A stretch of DNA of 64,000 nt from NCBI GenBank assembly GCA_963832875.1, contig CAWHWB010000004.1:124001-188000 (forward strand). Reading direction: 5' to 3'. Each line of letters begins with the position of its first letter. The first letter of the stretch is position 1. Both the position numbers and the translations under genes were made by a program. Positions 26,581-34,968 of this stretch are shown here, one piece after another. The notes beneath the pieces were generated by a model that was not told where the DNA came from, did no database searches, and worked only from the letters and a program-made list of their open reading frames with translations. The stretch is from AP-15 sp963832875 (GTDB lineage Bacteria > Pseudomonadota > Alphaproteobacteria > ATCC43930 > CGMCC-115725).

Positions 26581-26717
26581 GATGCCAACTCCGCCCTTCA
26601 GCCGAGTAGGCGGGTGGAGCGGCGCGCAGCCAGCCATCGGAAGCGTTGGCGGCACCGCGGGTTACACCCGCCCTGCGCGTCGACAGCTTCGGTCGAATTG
26701 TACGAGGGAGAGCCCAC

Positions 26718-27902
26718 ATGTGGGAGAACCGATGCAAGGTCGCGGTCAGCGGCGTGGGCTTTTCCAAGGTCACGCGTTCGGCCGAAATTCCACTCGCGGC
26801 CCATGCGCTGACCGCGGTCAAGGAGGCGGTTGCCGATTCGGGGCTGGAGCTGTCCGACATCGACGGTCTGGCGACCTACCCGGAACTCCCGGCCACCGGC
26901 CACGCGGAGGTCGACGGCATCTCGATCGTGTCGGTCAACTGCATGATGGCGATGCTGAAATTGCCCGATCTCGGCTGGCACATCCAGGTCGGCACGACCA
27001 ACATCGGGGGTGCCGTGCAGCAGGCGGTCAACGCGCTCCTCGCCGGGGTGTGCAAATACGCGGTGGTTTGGCGGGCGATGCATAACCCGCGTGGGACCTA
27101 CCAGAACCTTCCCGGCGCCACTGCGCCGGGTGCGGCCCAGTTTACCGCCCCCTACGGCTTCGGCGGTCCGGGGCAAGGGATGGCGGTCGCCTATACCCGC
27201 TGGCTCGAGCGGCACGGCCAAAACCGCGAGAAGATGGCGACCCTGGCCGTGACCCAGCGCCGCCACACCCAGCACAATCCGCACGCTTATTTCCACGGCA
27301 CGCCGCTCACGCGCGAGGATTACTTGAACTCGCGGATGGTGGCGTATCCGTTTTGTCTCTTTGATTGCGACATCCCGGTGCAGGGGGCGGTCGCGATCGT
27401 GCTGACGGCAGCCGAGCGGGCGCGCGACCTGAAGCCGAGGCCGGCCTACCTCGCCGGCTACGGCCAGCGGCTCCATTTCGAGGTGGCGGGACGCATCGGC
27501 AGCCTCAGCAATTACATGGAGGGCGGCAGCAGCTCGGCAAAGCTGACCTGGGCGCGGTCGGGCTTCGGTCCCAAGGACGTCGATGTGGCCCAGATCTACG
27601 ACGGCTTCTCGGCCTCGGTGATCTACGGTCTCGAATCCTACGGTTTCTGCGGGGAAGGCGAGGCCCTCGACTTCATCCAGGACGGCCGCATCGAATTCGA
27701 CGGCGAATTGCCGCTCAACACCTTTGGGGGCAGCCTCGGCACCGGCCGGATCCACGGCCTGTGGCACATCATTGAGGGCGCGCTGCAAGCCTCGGGCCGC
27801 GCCGGCTCGCGCCAAGTCAAGGACGCCAACGTTTCCTTTGTCGGCGCCAGCGCCCCGATCGTGACCGGCACCACCTTCATCTTCGTGCGCGAACCTTATT
27901 GA
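26718..27902 (+). CDS. Thiolase-like (SCP2-type) protein lacking the nucleophile Cys
   Basis: A 394-residue protein of the SCP-x/thiolase-like superfamily that pairs with DUF35 proteins. VAVSGVGFSKV opens the first half. The segment that normally carries the acylated Cys reads HIQVGTTNIGGAVQQAV, with no Cys. The C-terminal half has VAQIYDGFSASVIYGLESYG and the Gly-rich NTFGGSLGTGRIHGLWHI. Loss of the nucleophile is known in DUF35-associated aldolases such as Ltp2, so a retro-aldol or other CoA-thioester C-C chemistry is more likely than thiolysis. GGGAGAG precedes ATG 26718. The frame is open upstream to 26646 but without a ribosome site. Confidence 0.82.
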   Translation: MWENRCKVAVSGVGFSKVTRSAEIPLAAHALTAVKEAVADSGLELSDIDGLATYPELPATGHAEVDGISIVSVNCMMAMLKLPDLGWHIQVGTTNIGGAVQQAVNALLAGVCKYAVVWRAMHNPRGTYQNLPGATAPGAAQFTAPYGFGGPGQGMAVAYTRWLERHGQNREKMATLAVTQRRHTQHNPHAYFHGTPLTREDYLNSRMVAYPFCLFDCDIPVQGAVAIVLTAAERARDLKPRPAYLAGYGQRLHFEVAGRIGSLSNYMEGGSSSAKLTWARSGFGPKDVDVAQIYDGFSASVIYGLESYGFCGEGEALDFIQDGRIEFDGELPLNTFGGSLGTGRIHGLWHIIEGALQASGRAGSRQVKDANVSFVGASAPIVTGTTFIFVREPY

Positions 27903-28186
27903 GCCCCGCGAGGCTTGGCCAAGCCCGCGGACCGCCAGCCCGCGGCCATCCGGGCATTCGCCGGAACCAAGACGTGGACGTGCTGAGCAAGCTCGCGCAA
28001 GACCGCGTTCGATTGTTTTCTGCTCTTTTACATCTGCGCGCTGCCTGGCCCAGCCTTTCTTTTGCGGGTCACCGCGCCAGTGCCTGCCGCCCTTCGGGGC
28101 CATCGGCCGTGTCCCACGGTCGGCACCGCACAAAAAGCTATCGGACGAGCGGCGATGGTGCTGAGGCGGCGATCGGCGCGGCGGGG

Positions 28187-28612
28187 TCAGCCGCCTTCGG
28201 GGCCGACGCGGACGATTACGTCGACGCGGCGAACGGCGGTGCCGGCGGGTGCTGCCGGCAGCCCACTGACGGTAATTCCATGGGCCGGGATGTCCTGCAG
28301 CATGCCGTTCGCTGCACAGAAAAAATGGTGGTGGTCTGCGGTGTTAGTGTCGAAATAGGAGCGGCCCGGCTCGACCACGACCTCGCGCAATAGCCCCGCA
28401 TCGGTGAACTGGTGCAGCGTGTTGTAGACGGTCGCGAGCGACACCGGGATGGCATGGGCCGCCGCCTCGCCGTGCAATTGCTCGGCGGTGGTGTGGCGGT
28501 CGCCGTTCTCCAACAACAGCTGCGCCAGGCCGAGGCGCTGGCGGGTGGGCCGCAGGCCCGCGGCGCGCAGGCGTTCCAGGGCGGTCGAAGAGGCGGGCTG
28601 CGGCATGGTCAT
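28187..28612 (-). CDS. irr: Iron response regulator Irr (Fur family)
   Basis: Transcription factor that, in alphaproteobacteria, represses iron-uptake and haem-related targets under low iron and is inactivated by haem. It has 141 residues: RPTRQRLGLAQLLLENGDRH at the winged-helix start, SLATVYNTLHQFTDAGLL as recognition helix, SYFDTNTADHHHFFC with the HHH haem site at 94-96, and VDVIVRV at the end. The N-terminus lacks the Cys-Pro haem regulatory motif of Bradyrhizobium Irr, so it resembles the Rhizobium type. ATG 28612 is used; a second ATG lies two codons on. The upstream DNA (28613-28650) is very AT-rich (TATATATA), consistent with a promoter. Confidence 0.9.
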   Translation of the reverse strand: MTMPQPASSTALERLRAAGLRPTRQRLGLAQLLLENGDRHTTAEQLHGEAAAHAIPVSLATVYNTLHQFTDAGLLREVVVEPGRSYFDTNTADHHHFFCAANGMLQDIPAHGITVSGLPAAPAGTAVRRVDVIVRVGPEGG

Positions 28613-28672
28613 ACGCTATATATATGACATTATTTCGACAAAACAAATGAACGCGTTGCGGCCGTGATCGGT

Positions 28673-30070
28673 TCAGTCGCCAGTCAGCAGCCGCTCGACC
28701 AGCTCGCGCACGCTCGGCACATAGCCGTTGGCGTAGAACGGGTCGGAGGCAAAGCGATAGGCGTTGTGCCCGGCGAACATCAGCTGCTGCTCGACATCGT
28801 CCGAGTGACGGATCGCCTGCAGCGTCTTCTGGATGCAGAAGCTGCGCGGGTCGGCCTTTTTGCCGGTGGTGCGGGCCTCGTTCTGCGCCCAATTCGAGAA
28901 CTGGCAAGCGCTCAGGCAGCCCATGCAGTTGATCTGGTCGCCGCGCAGCTCGAGCGCCTTTTGCAAAGTGACGAAAATCAAAGTCGAATCGGGAGTGCGC
29001 AAGGCTTCGGTGAAGCCCGCGGCGACCCACCGCTCGGCCGATTGCTTGTCGTGCGGGGTCAGGTAGACGACGCGGTTGCGCGCGCCGACCTGAAAGGCCG
29101 CGACATGTTCGCCGACCCGCTCGACCGCATAGGCGACCTGGCGTTCCGAGCGCTGCTGCAGCTCGTTCAAAAACCCGTTGCGCACGGCCGAGGAATAAAA
29201 CCCGGTCGGACTGAAGCGATTGAGGTAAACGTCGCCCTCGCTCAGGGTCAACAGCTTGCGCTTCCACACCTCCGAAATCGGGCTTTCGCGGGTGACCAGC
29301 GGGCGGGTGCCGAACTGGAAGGCGACCGGGCCGATTTCCGGGTTGTCGATCCAGTCGCTCCATTCGCGCAGATACCACAGCCCGCCCGCCATGAAGATCG
29401 GCGTGGTCGCCAACCCGAACTCGGCCATCAGGCCGCGCAGCTCGCGCACCCGCGGATAGGGCGCCTCGGGATGCAGCGGATCCTCGCTGTTGGACAGCCC
29501 GTTATGGCCGCCGGCGAGCCACGGATCCTCGTAGACGACGCCGCCGAGCCAGTCGCAGAATTTGTGATAGGCGCGTTTCCACAACGCGCGAAAGGCGCGC
29601 GCCGAGGAGACGATCGGATAGTAGTGCACGCCATAGCCGGCGCAGATCTCGGCGATCTTGTAGGGCATGCCGGCGCCGCAGGTGACGCCGTGGATCAGGC
29701 CTCTGGCCCCTTCGAGAACCCCGTGCAGGACCCGCTCGGCTGCGGCCATCTCCCACAACACGTTCATGTGGACGCGGCCTTGGCCGTTGCCGCGCTCATG
29801 GGCGACGCGCGCCTGCTGGATGCCGCCGGCGATCGCGTAGGCAACCAGCTCCTCGTGCCGCTCGCGCCTGGTGCGCCCGCGATAGAGTTGCCGGATCAGC
29901 TGGCCCTGATCGCCGTAGCTGTCGGCGTTGACCCCGGAGAACGTGCCCACGCCCCCGGTTGCCGCCCAGGCGCCGGAGCTTTCGCCGTTCGATACCGAGA
30001 TGCCCTTGCCGCCTTCGACCAGAGGCAGCACCTCGCGCCCGGAGATCATCACCGGATTGAGCGGCCTCAC
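28673..30070 (-). CDS. Nitronate monooxygenase-like FMN protein
   Basis: A 465-residue TIM-barrel protein of the nitronate monooxygenase/2-nitropropane dioxygenase-like family, in a long subtype. Visible parts are GGKGISVSNGESSGAWA near the start, GLIHGVTCGAGMP, GGVVYEDPWLAGGH (substrate-loop region), TPIFMAGGLWYLREW and VAFQFGTRPLVTRES (FMN phosphate region). A Cys-rich CMGCLSACQFSNW lies in the C-terminal third. GTG at 30070 overlaps the stop of the phosphodiesterase gene (GTGA), which decides it over longer frames. The substrate is uncertain; family members oxidise nitronates or act as enoyl reductases. Confidence 0.8.
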   Translation of the reverse strand: MRPLNPVMISGREVLPLVEGGKGISVSNGESSGAWAATGGVGTFSGVNADSYGDQGQLIRQLYRGRTRRERHEELVAYAIAGGIQQARVAHERGNGQGRVHMNVLWEMAAAERVLHGVLEGARGLIHGVTCGAGMPYKIAEICAGYGVHYYPIVSSARAFRALWKRAYHKFCDWLGGVVYEDPWLAGGHNGLSNSEDPLHPEAPYPRVRELRGLMAEFGLATTPIFMAGGLWYLREWSDWIDNPEIGPVAFQFGTRPLVTRESPISEVWKRKLLTLSEGDVYLNRFSPTGFYSSAVRNGFLNELQQRSERQVAYAVERVGEHVAAFQVGARNRVVYLTPHDKQSAERWVAAGFTEALRTPDSTLIFVTLQKALELRGDQINCMGCLSACQFSNWAQNEARTTGKKADPRSFCIQKTLQAIRHSDDVEQQLMFAGHNAYRFASDPFYANGYVPSVRELVERLLTGD

Positions 30071-30849
30071 CAACCGGCTCCCTGCGCTTTCTCCACGCCG
30101 GCGCCGAAGCGCGCTGCGGATCGCGACGCGCCGTCCGGCGTCCCGCCAAAGACGAGGTCGGGGACATCCGAAAACACCGAGGCGACCCCCCAGGCGAACA
30201 GCTCGCGCGCCTGCGCGGCATCGTTGACCGTATAGGCGAGCACAGAATAGCCCGATTTGCGGATCTCGGCCACCATGGCGGGGCGCAGGCGGCGATGGTC
30301 GGCGTTGATGGTCACGCAACCGAGGCGATCGGCGCGTGCACGCCAATCCCGCGGGATCGTCCCGACCAGCAATCCACGGGCGATCGCCGGCGCGTGATCG
30401 CGCGCCGCCGCCAAGGCCGCCGGCAGAAAACTGGAGATCAGCGGTGCCGGCAGCTCGCCGGGCCATAGCCGAGACAGCAGATCGGCCGTCGCCGCACCGG
30501 CCTCGGCGGCGCAACCGCGAGCGGCCTTGACCTCGACATTCGCGCCAAGCCCAAGTTCGGCCAGCACCCCGATCGCCTCGGCCAAGGTCGGCACGCGTTC
30601 ACCGGCAAAGGCAGGGGCGAACCATCCGCCGGCGTCGTGCTGCCGTATCGCGGCGAGCGGCAGCGTCCGCACCTTGCCGCGGCCGTTCGTCGTCCGCTCG
30701 AGCCGCGCGTCATGCAGCAACACCAGTTCGCCGTCGCCGGTCAGCCGCACGTCGAACTCGACCCATCGGCAACCGAGCGCGCCGGCCCGGCGTAACCCAA
30801 CGAGCGTGTTTTCGGGAGCATGCGCCGCGGCACCACGATGACCGATCAC
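30067..30849 (-). CDS. Glycerophosphodiester phosphodiesterase
   Basis: Hydrolyses glycerophosphodiesters to glycerol-3-phosphate and an alcohol. The 260-residue protein starts MIGHRGAAAHAPENTLVGLR with the catalytic/metal HRG...PENT motif. VEFDVRLTGDGELVLLHD supplies the E-x-D pair and second His, GANVEVKAA the next metal Glu, and GYSVLAYTVND the late Trp/Tyr-containing strand. There is no signal peptide, so it is likely cytoplasmic (UgpQ-like). Its TGA overlaps the GTG of the nitronate monooxygenase-like gene, which implies co-translation. Confidence 0.9.
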   Translation of the reverse strand: MIGHRGAAAHAPENTLVGLRRAGALGCRWVEFDVRLTGDGELVLLHDARLERTTNGRGKVRTLPLAAIRQHDAGGWFAPAFAGERVPTLAEAIGVLAELGLGANVEVKAARGCAAEAGAATADLLSRLWPGELPAPLISSFLPAALAAARDHAPAIARGLLVGTIPRDWRARADRLGCVTINADHRRLRPAMVAEIRKSGYSVLAYTVNDAAQARELFAWGVASVFSDVPDLVFGGTPDGASRSAARFGAGVEKAQGAGW

Positions 30850-30984
30850 CGGCGGAATCCGAGCCTCCGCGCGAGGGCCGCTGGCAGCTCTCGCAGGGCT
30901 CTTTGACGACGGCTCAGCGGCGGGAGGTGCGGGGCCGTCCCGCTCGGCACCTTTTGGTGTCAGGGCCGAGACCTCAGCCGATGC

Positions 30985-33118
30985 TCAGGGCGCCGCCCTG
31001 GCCGGCTCCGGGCGGCTCGCGCCGAGATCCGCGCCGGTCTCCTGATCGACCTGGCGCATGCTGAGCTTGACCTTGCCGCGGTCATCGAAGCCGAGGACCT
31101 TGACCTTGACGGTGTCGCCGAGCTTGACCACGTCGGCGACCTTGCCGACCCGATGCGGCGCCAGTTCGCTGATATGCACGAGACCGTCGCGCGATCCGAG
31201 AAAATTGACAAAAGCGCCGAAATCGACGGTCTTGACGACCTTGCCGTTGTAGATGGCGCCCAGCTCGGGTTCGGCGACGATGCCGCGGATCCAATCGATC
31301 GCCGCCTGGGCGGCGTTGCCGTCGACCGCAGCAACCTTGACCGTGCCGTCGTCGTCGATGTCGATCTTGGCGCCGGTGGTTTCGGTGATCTCGCGGATGA
31401 CCTTGCCGCCGGAGCCGATCACTTCGCGGATCTTGTCTTTCGGGATCGAGAGCGTGGTGATGCGCGGCGCGTTGTCGCTGACCGTGTCGCGCGCCCCGGT
31501 CAGCGCCTTGGCCATCTCGGCGAGAATATGGGCCCGCCCGTCGCGCGCCTGGTCGAGGGCGATGCGCATGATCTCCTCGGTGATCGAGGTGATCTTGATG
31601 TCCATCTGCAGCGCGGTGATGCCGATTTCGGTGCCGGCCACCTTGAAGTCCATGTCGCCGAGATGGTCTTCGTCGCCGAGGATGTCCGACAGCACGGCAA
31701 AGCCCTCGCGCTCCTTGATCAGCCCCATCGCGATGCCGGCAACCGAACGCGGCAGCGGCACGCCTGCATCCATCAGCGCCAGGGAGGCGCCGCACACCGA
31801 CGCCATCGACGAGGAGCCGTTCGAACTCGGTGACCTCGGAAACGACGCGGATTGTGTAGGGGAAGCTTTCCTTCGACGGCAGCAAGGGCCGGACCGCCCG
31901 CCAGGCGAGCTTGCCATGGCCGATCTCGCGCCGGCCGGGCGAGCCCATTCTTCCCGCCTCGCCGGTGGAATAGGGCGGGAAATTGTAATGAAGCATGAAA
32001 TTTTCCCGATACTCGCCTTCGAGCGCGTCGATGATCTGCTCGTCCTGGCCGGTGCCGAGCGTCGCCACCGCGAGTGCCTGCGTCTCGCCGCGGGTGAACA
32101 GCGCCGAGCCATGCGCGCGCGGCAGGATGCCGACCTCGGCCGCGATCGGCCGCACCGTGCGGGTGTCGCGGCCGTCGATGCGGCGCCCACCGCGTAACAC
32201 AGCGCCGCGCACGATTTCCTTTTCGAGATCCTTGAACAGCTTGAGCGCCAAGCTGCGCTCTTCTTCGTCGGCGAACAAATCGGCAATCCGCGCCTTGGCG
32301 GCGTCTAGCCGGTTGCTGCGGTCCTGCTTGCCCTGCTCCCGATAAGCGGCATCGAGCAACGGCCCGGCCGCCTCGCGCAGGCGAGCCTCGACCGCTTCGA
32401 GCTCGGGCGCGGGCGGCGGCAACAGCCACGGCTCGCGGGCGCAGGTCTCGGCCAGCTCGATGATCGTCTCGATCACCGGCTGGAAGGCGCGATGACCAAA
32501 CGTCACGGCACCCAGCATGACTTCCTCGGACAGCTCCTGCGCCTCGAACTCGACCATCAGCACGCCCTCGCCGGTGCCGGCGACGACGAGGTCGAGCCGT
32601 GAACGCGGCAGTTCGCCCAGGGTCGGGTTCAACACATAGTTGCCGTCGATGTAGCCGACCCGCGCACCGGCTATCGGACCGAGAAACGGGATGCCGGAGA
32701 TCGTCAAGGCCGCCGAGGCGCCGACCAGAGCCACGATGTCGGGGTCGTTTTCGAGATCATGGCTCAGCACTGTGCAGATGATCTGGGTCTCGTTCCTGAA
32801 GCCGGGCACGAAGAGCGGCCGGATCGGCCGGTCGATAAGCCGTGAAACCAGCGTCTCCTTTTCCGAAGGACGGCCTTCGCGCTTGAAGAAACCGCCGGGA
32901 ATCTTGCCGGCTGCAAAGGTCTTTTCCTGGTAGTTGACGGTCAGCGGAAAAAAGTCCTGGCCGGGCTTGGCGCTCTTCATCGCGACGGCGGTGCACAACA
33001 CGGTCGTTTCGCCGTAGGTGACGAGCACCGCGCCGTCGGCCTGACGCGCGATCTTCCCAGTCTCGAGAACGAGCCGGCGCCCGCCCCATTTCAGCTCCTT
33101 GCGATAAACCTGAAACAT
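30985..33118 (-). pseudogene. pnp: Polynucleotide phosphorylase, interrupted by a single-base frameshift as written
   Basis: 3'-5' exoribonuclease of the RNA degradosome. Frame 1 runs from ATG 33118 (MFQVYRKELKWGGRRLVLET) through both RNase PH-like cores up to RVVSEVTE. The protein then continues in another frame as SNGSSSMASVCGASLALMD, GIAMGLIKEREGFAVLSDI, the KH domain (IPKDKIREVIGSGGKVIREI) and the S1 domain (VKTVDFGAFVNFLGSRDGL) to the stop at 30985. One extra A/T pair near 31824-31825 explains it; removing it gives about 710 residues, the normal length. Everything else is intact, so a sequence error or very recent mutation is likely. AGGAAGA precedes the start. Confidence 0.9.
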
Positions 33119-33128
33119 TCCCAATCTT

Positions 33129-33142
33129 CCTTTTCGAAAAGG
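33129..33142. repeat. 14-bp perfect palindrome just ahead of the pnp ribosome site
   Basis: CCTTTTCGAAAAGG reads the same on both strands and overlaps the A/G-rich ribosome site of pnp (ATG at 33118). As RNA it could fold a short stem that hides or presents the start region. In other bacteria pnp is autoregulated through its leader after RNase III cleavage; a similar role here is only an inference. Confidence 0.5.
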
Positions 33143-33284
33143 ATCGCGCGGCGAGAATGCCGGGCCATGAGGCCGCACTCTCCGCCGGCGAAATCTTTGG
33201 CAGCCTGTCGAGCCGACGGCGCCGGGCAACCCGCCGTGCGGTAATTTGGGGCCACTGCGGATCGAGCGCGTGCGCGGCCCAGCA

Positions 33285-33554
33285 TCAGCGGCGCAGTCCA
33301 AGCCGGCCGATCAACGTTTCGTAACGGGACACGTTCGACCGCTTGAGGTAATCGAGCAACCGGCGGCGCTGGCCGACCATGACCAGCAAGCCGCGGCGCG
33401 AATGGAAGTCCTTCTTATGGGTTCCGAGGTGATCGGTGAGGTTGCGGATGCGTTCGCTGAGGATCGCGACCTGCACCTCGGGCGATCCGGTATCGGCCGA
33501 TTTGGTCGCATATTCGGAAATGAGCGTCTGCTTGCGCTCCGCAGTGATCGACAT
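33285..33554 (-). CDS. rpsO: 30S ribosomal protein S15
   Basis: Primary 16S rRNA-binding protein of the small subunit platform. It has 89 residues, exactly the usual length. It opens MSITAERKQTLISEYATKS, carries TGSPEVQVAILSERI and the rRNA-binding HKKDFHSRRGLL region, and ends RYETLIGRLGLRR. ATG 33554 lies 14 nt after the truB stop, and pnp starts 166 nt downstream. The truB-rpsO-pnp order is conserved across proteobacteria. Confidence 0.98.
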   Translation of the reverse strand: MSITAERKQTLISEYATKSADTGSPEVQVAILSERIRNLTDHLGTHKKDFHSRRGLLVMVGQRRRLLDYLKRSNVSRYETLIGRLGLRR

Positions 33555-33568
33555 CGGGTCGAGCCTCT

Positions 33569-34483
33569 TCAGCAATTGATAACGCGCAACGGTTGAAGTC
33601 CGCCATCTTGGATCCGAGCCAGTGCGATCAAGCTGCGGTTCTGCCACGCACCGACGATGGCGCCTGTCCCGAGCCGCTCGAGCTGGGCCCAGCCCCTGGT
33701 GTCGGCCGGCTGCACGCACTGGCCGCAGCGCAACCGGCCGGCTTCGGCTGCGGACACGGCCACCGCCGGGATGCCGTCCAGCGCGGTTTCGATCGGAAGC
33801 AGACGCCCCCAGGCCGCCAGAATATGCTGCCGATCAGCCACGGATTCCAGAGAAATCGCCTGCGCCTCAGTGAACGGCCCGACCGAGAGGCGGCGCAGTG
33901 CGGCAACATGGCCGCAGGTCCCGAGCGCGGCGGCGAGATCGCGCGCAAGCGCGCGGATATACGTGCCCTTGCCGACCACAGCCTCGAATTCGGCATGGTC
34001 GCGATCGGTAATCGCGATCAGCCGAAGACCGGCGATCTCTACCCGACGCGGGCTCATCGAGGGCGGCGTCTTGGCGCGAGCCAGAGCATAGGCGCGATGC
34101 CCGCCGATTTTGATCGCCGAATAGACCGGGGGTAGCTGCGTAGTGGTCCCGATAAACCGCGGCAAGATCGCCTCGATCGCAGCCATGGCCGGCCGCGAGG
34201 GGCTTTCGTCGATGACCTCGCCCTCGCTGTCGTCGGTGATACGGGCGACGCCCCAGCGGATGCGGAAGCGATATCGCTTAGGACCGTTCATCGCATAGGC
34301 GACAGTCTTGGTCGCTTCGCCGAGAGCGACTGGCAGCACCCCGGTCGCCAGCGGATCGAGGGTGCCGGCATGCCCAGCCTTGGCGCCGGTGCAGCGGCGG
34401 ATTTGCGCGACGACGCGGTGGGAAGTGAAACCCAATGGTTTGTCAATCACGAGCCAGCCGTGCAGTCGGCGATCAGCCGGCAT
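33569..34483 (-). CDS. truB: tRNA pseudouridine(55) synthase
   Basis: Makes pseudouridine 55 in the T-loop of tRNAs. It has 304 residues. WLVIDKPLGFTSHRVV opens the protein. AGHAGTLDPLATGVLPV contains the catalytic Asp of the GTLDP motif. QLPPVYSAIKIGGHRAYALA and GKGTYIRALARDLA follow. The C-terminal PUA-like part ends LARIQDGGLQPLRVI. ATG at 34483 lies inside the end of rbfA (11-nt overlap), which decides the start over a longer open frame. Confidence 0.97.
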   Translation of the reverse strand: MPADRRLHGWLVIDKPLGFTSHRVVAQIRRCTGAKAGHAGTLDPLATGVLPVALGEATKTVAYAMNGPKRYRFRIRWGVARITDDSEGEVIDESPSRPAMAAIEAILPRFIGTTTQLPPVYSAIKIGGHRAYALARAKTPPSMSPRRVEIAGLRLIAITDRDHAEFEAVVGKGTYIRALARDLAAALGTCGHVAALRRLSVGPFTEAQAISLESVADRQHILAAWGRLLPIETALDGIPAVAVSAAEAGRLRCGQCVQPADTRGWAQLERLGTGAIVGAWQNRSLIALARIQDGGLQPLRVINC

Positions 34484-34931
34484 CGTCGTCGGTCTCGCGC
34501 CCGAGCGTTTGTGGGTGAAGGTCGCGCTCGACCTCCGGCCGCGCCAGCAATGTCGCGATCCGGTGCGCGTGGTCGAATGTGTCGTCGAGCGCAAAGGCGA
34601 GGTTCGGGGCGTAGCGCAGCGGCAGATCGCGGGCAAGGTGCGCACGCAGGAACGGCGTGCTGCGTTTGAGGCCGGCGATGATTGCGCCGGCATTGGCCCC
34701 CCCAAGCGGCATGACATAGGCCTTGGCGTTGCGCAGGTCCGGGCTGATGCGGACTTCGCTCACGGTAATGCTCGCCCCGTGCAGCGCCGGATCGCGGCAA
34801 CCGTCGCCGCGCAGAATGCGCGCCAGCGCATGCCGCACCTCTTCCCCAACTCGCCGCTGCCGTTGACGGACGCCTTGGTCCGGCTGGCCGCCGGCAAACG
34901 AGCGCCGCCGCCGATCTTTACTGCCGGTCAT
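34473..34931 (-). CDS. rbfA: 30S ribosome-binding factor A
   Basis: Small KH-like protein needed for late 16S maturation and cold adaptation. It has 152 residues. The core runs from RVGEEVRHALARIL through ITVSEVRISPDLRNAKAYVM to LRYAPNLAFALDDTFDHAH, the family-typical end of the KH fold. The charged N-terminal tail (GSKDRRRRS) is normal for alphaproteobacteria. It starts 37 nt after the infB stop and overlaps truB by 11 nt. Confidence 0.96.
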   Translation of the reverse strand: MTGSKDRRRRSFAGGQPDQGVRQRQRRVGEEVRHALARILRGDGCRDPALHGASITVSEVRISPDLRNAKAYVMPLGGANAGAIIAGLKRSTPFLRAHLARDLPLRYAPNLAFALDDTFDHAHRIATLLARPEVERDLHPQTLGRETDDDAG

Positions 34932-34968
34932 GATCGGGCGCGGTCGTTTGGTTCACCATCATGCAGCA

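Noticed and set aside
28664..30235. A 523-codon open frame on the plus strand
   Set aside because: Antisense to the nitronate monooxygenase-like gene; composition typical of a GC-rich shadow frame.
33285..33719. Longer rpsO frame starting at 33719
   Set aside because: S15 is 89 residues long in nearly all bacteria, and ATG 33554 gives exactly that; the extension only overlaps truB.
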